The position numbers and the translations under genes are program-made. Positions 59,673 through 64,000 of a stretch of DNA of 64,000 bases are shown piece after piece. How positions within the stretch are numbered: the stretch's first letter is position 1; each line of letters starts with the position of its first letter. The notes below the pieces were generated by a model. It was not told the DNA's origin. It did no database searches and worked only from the letters and a program-made list of their open reading frames with translations. This DNA comes from JALYYC01 sp963795805 (GTDB lineage Bacteria; Chloroflexota; Dormibacteria; CF-121). Where the stretch lies: contig CAWCIV010000004.1 in the NCBI GenBank assembly GCA_963795805.1, forward strand, positions 124,001 through 188,000, in the 5' to 3' direction.

Positions 59673-59822
59673 TTATGCTTTGCCGATCTTGTAGATTTTG
59701 GTCCCGCACGTCGGGCAGGTGCCGGTGGTTGCCGGCTTGCCGTTCTTCATCGTGATGTGCTGCGGGTCCTTGATATCGACCTTCTTCTTGCACTTCAAGC
59801 AGTATCCAGAAATGGCGGCCAT
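59673..59822 (-). CDS. DUF5679-like 49-aa zinc-ribbon protein
   Basis: 49-aa protein with two CxxC motifs: ISGYCLKCKKKVDIKDPQHI at the N-terminus and GTCPTCGTKIYKIGKA at the end. The pattern CxxC-KK-x-TMKNGKPATTGTCPTCGT matches the DUF5679 family of small zinc ribbons seen in Chloroflexota, CPR and archaea; function unknown. AAAGGAG lies 6 nt before ATG 59822, and an extended TGC-TATCAT promoter and an intrinsic terminator bracket it as a monocistronic, probably highly expressed gene. Confidence 0.85.
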   Translation of the reverse strand: MAAISGYCLKCKKKVDIKDPQHITMKNGKPATTGTCPTCGTKIYKIGKA

Positions 59823-59882
59823 GGCTCTCTCCTTTGTGCTGGCTTTCTGACGCCCTCAAGGCGCCCCCCAAAACTGCGGCTG

Positions 59883-59891
59883 ATGATAGCA
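59883..59891 (-). promoter_or_regulatory. Extended -10 of the zinc-ribbon gene
   Basis: Minus-strand TGC-TATCAT (TATCAT at 59888-59883), giving a leader of about 54 nt before ATG 59822. Confidence 0.5.
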
Positions 59892-59940
59892 CACCCTTCG
59901 AATTCAACTTGTATTCGAAAAAGCGCGAAAAAATGCCTCC

Positions 59941-61176
59941 TCAGGCGCCTGGCTGGTAGCGGCGGAGGATGATGCTGGCGTTGTGGCCCCCCAGCCCGAA
60001 GGAATTCGAGAGGGCGACGTCGACCTTCGCCTTGCGGGCGGTGTGCGGCACGTAGTCGAGATCGCACGCCGGGTCCGGCGTGTCGAGGTTGATCGTGGGC
60101 GCGATCACCTGGTCCCGGATCGTCAGCGCGCACACCACCGCTTCGACGGCGCCGGACGCGCCCATCATGTGGCCGGTCATCGACTTCGTGCTGCTGACCG
60201 CAAGCTTCCTGGCGTGGTCCTTGAACACCCGTCGGATCGCGTCGGTCTCGAACTTGTCGTTGAGTGGCGTGCCGGTCCCATGCGCGTTGATGTAGTCGAC
60301 GGCTTCGGGCTGGAGGTCGGCCTTGCGCAGGGCGCGGCTCATCGTCAGCAAGGCGCCATCGCCCTCGGCCGGGGCGGCCATATCGAACGCGTCGTTACTC
60401 GAGCCGTAGCCGATGACCTCGGCGTAGATCCGCGCATCCCGCCGCTCGGCGTGCTCCAACTCCTCCAGCACCACCGCGCCGGCGCCTTCGGAGATGACAA
60501 AGCCGTTCCGGTCGCGGTCGAAGGGTCGGGAGGCTTTGGTCGGGTCGTCGTGGGTGGCCAGCGCGCGCATGGCGCAAAACCCGGCGTAGATGACCGGGAT
60601 CAGGGCCGCTTCCGCTCCGCCCGCCACGATGGCGTCGGCATCGCCGCGGCGGACCGTCTCAAAGGCCTCGCCGACGGCCCCGCTGCCGGTGGCGCAGGCG
60701 GAGACCACCGCCATGTTGGGGCCACGCAGCCCGAGCGCGATCGCAATGTGCCCCGAGCAGGTGTCCGTGAGCATGTTCTGGATGAAGGTGGGGCTGACGC
60801 GGCGGACCCCGCGTTCCTGGAGGATGCGTTGCTGCTCGAGCAGCACGCCGAGCCCGCCGGCCGCACTGCCGTACACCACCCCGATCTCATCGTGGGTCCC
60901 GTTGCGCTGCAGCCCGGCGTCCTCGAAGGCCTCGAGGGCGGACACCAGCCCGAGTTGGGTGTAGCGGTCCATCCGCCGCAGCTCCTTGGCTTCGATCCGG
61001 CCGGTCGCGTCGAACCCGGTGGCTTCGCCGGCGATGTTCACGGGGTAGTCGCTGGCGTCGAAAAGGGTGATCCGCCCAATTCCCGACTGCCCTTCGAGCA
61101 GGCCGGCCCAGGTACTCGGCGCATCGAGTCCCACCGGAGTGACGGCCCCGACGCCGGTGACCACGACTCGCTTCAT
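59941..61176 (-). CDS. fabF: Beta-ketoacyl-ACP synthase II (copy 2)
   Basis: 411-aa KAS II. MKRVVVTGVGAVTPVGLDAP at the N-terminus; catalytic Cys in VVSACATGSGAVGEAFETVR; His in YINAHGTGTPLNDKFETDA and STKSMTGHMMGASGAVEAVV; C-terminal NSFGLGGHNASIILRRY. ATG 61176 overlaps the fabD stop (ATGA), and the acpP-fabD-fabF order is a standard fatty-acid synthesis operon. Complete, unlike copies 1 (frameshifted) and 3 (cut by the edge). Confidence 0.95.
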   Translation of the reverse strand: MKRVVVTGVGAVTPVGLDAPSTWAGLLEGQSGIGRITLFDASDYPVNIAGEATGFDATGRIEAKELRRMDRYTQLGLVSALEAFEDAGLQRNGTHDEIGVVYGSAAGGLGVLLEQQRILQERGVRRVSPTFIQNMLTDTCSGHIAIALGLRGPNMAVVSACATGSGAVGEAFETVRRGDADAIVAGGAEAALIPVIYAGFCAMRALATHDDPTKASRPFDRDRNGFVISEGAGAVVLEELEHAERRDARIYAEVIGYGSSNDAFDMAAPAEGDGALLTMSRALRKADLQPEAVDYINAHGTGTPLNDKFETDAIRRVFKDHARKLAVSSTKSMTGHMMGASGAVEAVVCALTIRDQVIAPTINLDTPDPACDLDYVPHTARKAKVDVALSNSFGLGGHNASIILRRYQPGA

Positions 61177-62144
61177 GCCGGCGGCGCGGGCGTGAGTACG
61201 CGGGCGATCTCGCGATCGCTGAGGTTGACGACCTGAACCTCGCGGCTGATTCGCCGGATCAGCCCCGAGAGAACCTGGCCCGGGCCGATCTCGAAGAATT
61301 CGGCGCTGCCGAGCGTCACCATCTCCAGCACGGACGTGGTCCACTGCACCGGCTTCAAAATATGGTCGGCAAGCTCCTTACGGACCTCGTCGGCGGTCGT
61401 CAGGATCTGGCCCGTGATATTCGCGACGATCGGGATGCGGGGCTGCCGCAGCGGGAGGCGTGCCACCAGCTCGGCGAATTGCGCCGCCGCCCGAGCCATC
61501 AGCGGCGAATGCGAGGCAATCGTGATCGGCAACCGCACCACCTTGGCGGCGCCCCGGGCGATGGCGAGTTCCGATGCGTACTCGAGGGCGGGCCCTTCCC
61601 CGGAGAGGACGATCTGTCCAGGCGAGTTGGCGTTGGCCAGTGTGATCACCCCGCGGCTGGAGGCCTCCTGCACGACGCCTTCGAGGACCTCACGGTCGAG
61701 CCCCAGGACCGCCAGCATGCCGCCGGGGCGCGAGAGCCCGTTCTCCTTCATCAGGCGGCCACGCTCGCGAACCAGGAGCAGGGCGGCCTGGAAGTCGAGG
61801 ACGTCCGCGGCCACCAGGGCCGTGAACTCACCGAGGCTATGACCGGCAACATAGATCGGCGCGATGACCTGGCCAATGGCCTGCCAGCGCTCCTTGATGG
61901 CGTAGAGGCAGGCGATGCTGACGGTCAGGATCGCCGGCTGGGCGTTGATCGTATCGTTCAACTGGCTCTCCGGTCCTTCGAAGCACAGGCGCGATAGGGA
62001 GAAGCCCAGGACCCGATCGGCCTCGTCGAAGACCTTCCGGGCGGTAGCCGACGCCTCGTAGAGGGCCTTCCCCATGCCGACGTATTGCGAACCTTGTCCG
62101 GGAAAGACGAATGCCACAGGGCGGACGCCGTACGGGGCACTCAT
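61173..62144 (-). CDS. fabD: Malonyl-CoA:ACP transacylase
   Basis: 323-aa enzyme that loads malonyl groups on ACP. VAFVFPGQGSQYVGMGKALY at the N-terminus, catalytic Ser in VAGHSLGEFTALVAADVLDF (about residue 97), QIVLSGEGPALEYA, and catalytic His in ITIASHSPLMARAAAQFAEL. Lies 12 nt after acpP and overlaps fabF by 4 nt. Confidence 0.95.
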   Translation of the reverse strand: MSAPYGVRPVAFVFPGQGSQYVGMGKALYEASATARKVFDEADRVLGFSLSRLCFEGPESQLNDTINAQPAILTVSIACLYAIKERWQAIGQVIAPIYVAGHSLGEFTALVAADVLDFQAALLLVRERGRLMKENGLSRPGGMLAVLGLDREVLEGVVQEASSRGVITLANANSPGQIVLSGEGPALEYASELAIARGAAKVVRLPITIASHSPLMARAAAQFAELVARLPLRQPRIPIVANITGQILTTADEVRKELADHILKPVQWTTSVLEMVTLGSAEFFEIGPGQVLSGLIRRISREVQVVNLSDREIARVLTPAPPA

Positions 62145-62156
62145 CTGGAACGCCGG

Positions 62157-62402
62157 TTAGGCGACGGAGACCTTTCCCTTTACGTAGTTCCAGGCTTCGC
62201 TGACCGTCTTGAGCTTCTGGGCGTCATCGTCGGAGATCTCCATCCCGTACTCCTCCTCGAAGGCCATGATCAGCTCGACCAGGTCCAGCGAGTCGGCCTG
62301 CAGGTCCTCGGTGAAGGAGGCCTCCGGGGTCACCTTTTCGACGTCGACGCCAAGCTGCTCGGCAATGATCCCGCGGAACTTCTCGAAATCTAGTTCGGCC
62401 AT
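62157..62402 (-). CDS. acpP: Acyl carrier protein
   Basis: 81-aa acidic carrier. MAELDFEKFRGIIAEQLGVD, then the phosphopantetheine Ser in DLQADSLDLVELIMAFEEEY (about residue 37), then GMEISDDDAQKLKTVSEAWN. GGAGGGAGG precedes the ATG: a strong leadered start in contrast with the divergent leaderless gene. Confidence 0.97.
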   Translation of the reverse strand: MAELDFEKFRGIIAEQLGVDVEKVTPEASFTEDLQADSLDLVELIMAFEEEYGMEISDDDAQKLKTVSEAWNYVKGKVSVA

Positions 62403-62579
62403 TACCTCCCTCCTAGGAGTGGACTAGGCACACTCGGGTGCCCGAATTTGGCTATAACATTACCGAAAGGCGAACAAGCGCGCCCGAACTGGTGGTGCCC
62501 GCAAGAGTGTATGCCGCGGCTGGGAGATTGGTTACGGGCGGCGCGTAACCACACCGCATACCTGTACTTAGAATAAGGC
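62403..62579. promoter_or_regulatory. Divergent control region of acpP operon and KASIII-like gene
   Basis: 177 nt. Minus side: TTATAG-type -10 around 62450-62458 and a GGAGGGAGG ribosome site. A small inverted repeat CGGGTGCCCG (62435-62444) lies in the acpP leader. Plus side: TAGAAT (62569-62574) ends 5 nt before GTG 62580. Confidence 0.5.
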
Positions 62580-63518
62580 GTGACTTCTGCGCCGGTATCA
62601 CGCCGCGCCCCGACTGAGCCCCGTACTGCCATGGGCGGGATTGCCGGGATCGGCGTTTACCGCCCGCCTGCTGAGGCGGTGGACTCGGAACGCATCACGG
62701 GCGCCGACTGTACCGGCGTTTCCTATCGGGTCCATGCCGCCAGCGGTCTCAACACGGCCTCCCTCGCTGCCGGCGCGGCTCGTGCCGCGCTCCAGGCCTC
62801 CGGGATCAACCAGGCCGAGATCGACCTCATCGTGGTCGGCACCACCACGCCCGATGTGCTCTGGCCCACGACCGCCTGCCTGGTGCAGGTGGAACTCGGC
62901 CTGCCGATGGTGGCGAGCTTCGACCTGTACGCCGCCGAAGCCAGCCTCGTCACCGCCTTCGACGTCGCCGCCCACTACATGGCGGCCGGGGCGCGCGCCG
63001 CTCTCGTGATCGGGGCCGAGTCCGCCAATCAACTGGTGGACTTTCCGGGACAGAGTGGCGGTCGGCATCCCCGCGGGGCGTCGGCTCTGGTGCTGAGCCA
63101 GGCGGAAGGACCAGCCGGCGTGCTCGCGACGGCGGCGGGCGGTCGTGCAACCCGCGAGGCGAACGGGAATGGCCCCGCGGCCATCACCCTCCAGGGGCTC
63201 AGTGACGCGGTGGCTGACTGCCTTCGTCGCGCCGGCCTTGCCCTCAATGAGATTGACCTGGTCATCGCCGAGCAAACCGCGCCGGCATTGATGCGCGAGT
63301 GGGCCAGCGCCAGCCGGATCGCTCCGGCGTCCTTCCTCCTCGAGCCGGAGGCGTACGCCGACACCTTTGCCGCGGCGCCCTTTGCGGTGCTGCACGACGC
63401 GGTCAAGCAGGGCCGGCTTCGGCAGGGACAGACGGCGCTTCTGCTTTCCTGCGGCAGCGGGCCGGTCTGGGCGGTGGCCTGCGTCCGCTGGGGATCCGGC
63501 GGGGTGGCGGAATGGTAA
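62580..63518 (+). CDS. KASIII-like protein without catalytic Cys-His-Asn
   Basis: 312-aa thiolase-fold protein aligned with FabH: MGGIAGIGVYRPP, LAAGAARAALQASGINQAEI, DLIVVGTTTPDVLWPTTACL, FDLYAAEASLVTAFDVAAHY, ALVIGAESAN, GASALVLS, QGLSDAVADCLRRAGLALNE, LLLSCGSGPVWAVACVRW. At the three catalytic places it has Glu120 for Cys (FDLYAAEAS against FDLxAACSG), Glu231 for His (AEQTAP against PHQAN) and Asp261 for Asn (YADTF against YGNTS). It therefore cannot work as a normal KAS III. It may be a partner, decarboxylase or regulator. Leaderless GTG start; 7-nt overlap with the next fabF. Confidence 0.8.
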   Translation: MTSAPVSRRAPTEPRTAMGGIAGIGVYRPPAEAVDSERITGADCTGVSYRVHAASGLNTASLAAGAARAALQASGINQAEIDLIVVGTTTPDVLWPTTACLVQVELGLPMVASFDLYAAEASLVTAFDVAAHYMAAGARAALVIGAESANQLVDFPGQSGGRHPRGASALVLSQAEGPAGVLATAAGGRATREANGNGPAAITLQGLSDAVADCLRRAGLALNEIDLVIAEQTAPALMREWASASRIAPASFLLEPEAYADTFAAAPFAVLHDAVKQGRLRQGQTALLLSCGSGPVWAVACVRWGSGGVAEW

Positions 63519-64000
63519 ACGGCACCCGCGTCGTCGTCACCGGGACCGGCACCATCACCTCGCTTGGGCACACCACGCGCGAGACCTGGGAAGCGGTCAA
63601 GGCCGGCCGTTCCGGCATTCGACGGGTCCAGGCCTTCGATCCCACCGGCAATCCGAGCCAGGTCGCCAGCGAGGTCATCGACTTCAAGCCGGAATCGCGC
63701 CTGGACCGCAAGGAAGCGCGCCGGATGTCTCGCTTTGTCCAGTTCGCCATGGTCGCCGCCCGGGAGGCGCTCGATGAATCCGGGCTGCAGATCACCGACG
63801 AAAATCGCGACGCTGTCGGCGTGCTCGTCGGCAGTGCGATCGGCGGCCTGGAGCACATCGAGGACTCGCACACGGTGTTGCTGGAACGGGGACCCTCGAG
63901 GGTCAGTCCGTTCACGGTCCCGATGATGATCGGGGACATGGCCGCCGGCCAGATCTCGATCGCGATCGGCGCCCGCGGGCCAAACTACTCGATCGCCTCG
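63512..64000 (+). CDS. Beta-ketoacyl-ACP synthase II (copy 3), cut by right edge
   Basis: First 163 residues of a KAS II: VVVTGTGTITSLGHTTRETW, SGIRRVQAFDPTGNPSQVAS, FKPESRLDRKEARRMSRFVQ, GVLVGSAIGGLEHIEDSHTV, VSPFTVPMMIGDMAAGQISI. The catalytic Cys lies past position 64000, so activity cannot be judged. It starts inside the end of the KASIII-like gene, suggesting that the two act together. Confidence 0.9.
   Translation, partial: MVNGTRVVVTGTGTITSLGHTTRETWEAVKAGRSGIRRVQAFDPTGNPSQVASEVIDFKPESRLDRKEARRMSRFVQFAMVAAREALDESGLQITDENRDAVGVLVGSAIGGLEHIEDSHTVLLERGPSRVSPFTVPMMIGDMAAGQISIAIGARGPNYSIAS

Noticed and set aside
1..64000. tRNA or rRNA genes, CRISPR arrays, insertion sequences, prophage
   Set aside because: Read for cloverleaf T-arm signatures, repeated spacers, transposase motifs and inverted-repeat ends; none convincing. 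This is by eye only.

Overview
This window is the chromosomal replication-origin neighbourhood of a high-GC bacterium. Core genes are in a classical order: dciA-recF-dnaN-dnaA on the minus strand, then an intergenic region with several near-consensus DnaA boxes, then rpmH-rnpA-yidD-yidC-jag on the plus strand. parAB with a parS-like site, gyrB and gyrA lie within 23 kb. I see no rRNA, tRNA, CRISPR array or insertion sequence. Protein style (DUF5317, DUF4388, MshA-like GT4, FemAB pairs, MurE, YidD, a 49-aa zinc-ribbon protein) and very frequent leaderless starts suggest a deep-branching Terrabacteria lineage, Chloroflexota or Dormibacterota-like. This is inference from protein character, not a database match.

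Layout: 1-3.4 kb murE (minus, cut by the left edge) divergent from folP-folK-glycosyltransferase. 3.5-4.9 kb tandem zinc-ribbon membrane paralogues. 5-8.9 kb a minus-strand operon of two FemAB-type transferases plus a soluble sensor kinase and a PhoB-like regulator. 9-12.2 kb a DUF4388 protein and a TolB-like lipoprotein. 12.2-17.1 kb MFS and MMPL transporters and an MshA-like glycosyltransferase. 17.3-19.4 kb a K+ channel/RCK protein and a GT28-like glycosyltransferase. 19.4-26.4 kb helicase-nuclease, DciA, RecF, DnaN, DnaA. 26.4-26.7 kb probable oriC. 26.7-29 kb rpmH to jag. 29-38.1 kb M16 peptidase, signal peptidase, Ndk, parBA, CPBP protease, slipin/NfeD pair, GNAT, sigma-like protein. 38.1-42.5 kb glycine cleavage genes gcvT-H-PA-PB. 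42.5-49.6 kb gyrB, plsX, fabF, gyrA. 49.6-56.9 kb a signalling block: PocR-GAF-GGDEF protein, NarL-type two-component pair, a 24-aa peptide gene, and an HD-GYP region that reads straight into an MFS transporter. 57-59.6 kb AI-2E permease, phosphoesterase, two RCK subunits. 59.7-64 kb zinc ribbon, acpP-fabD-fabF (minus), then a KASIII-like protein without the catalytic triad and a third fabF cut by the right edge.

Two expression habits recur. Many transcription units have a TANNNT -10 element ending 5-9 nt before the start codon, so their mRNAs should begin at the start codon. Three downstream genes can only start at CTG, each inside a CTGA overlap with the upstream stop. A third recurrent feature is technical or biological: eight conserved genes carry about 18 single-base frameshifts, mostly apparent +1 insertions. 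Each piece is still well conserved, so sequencing or assembly indels are the first explanation.
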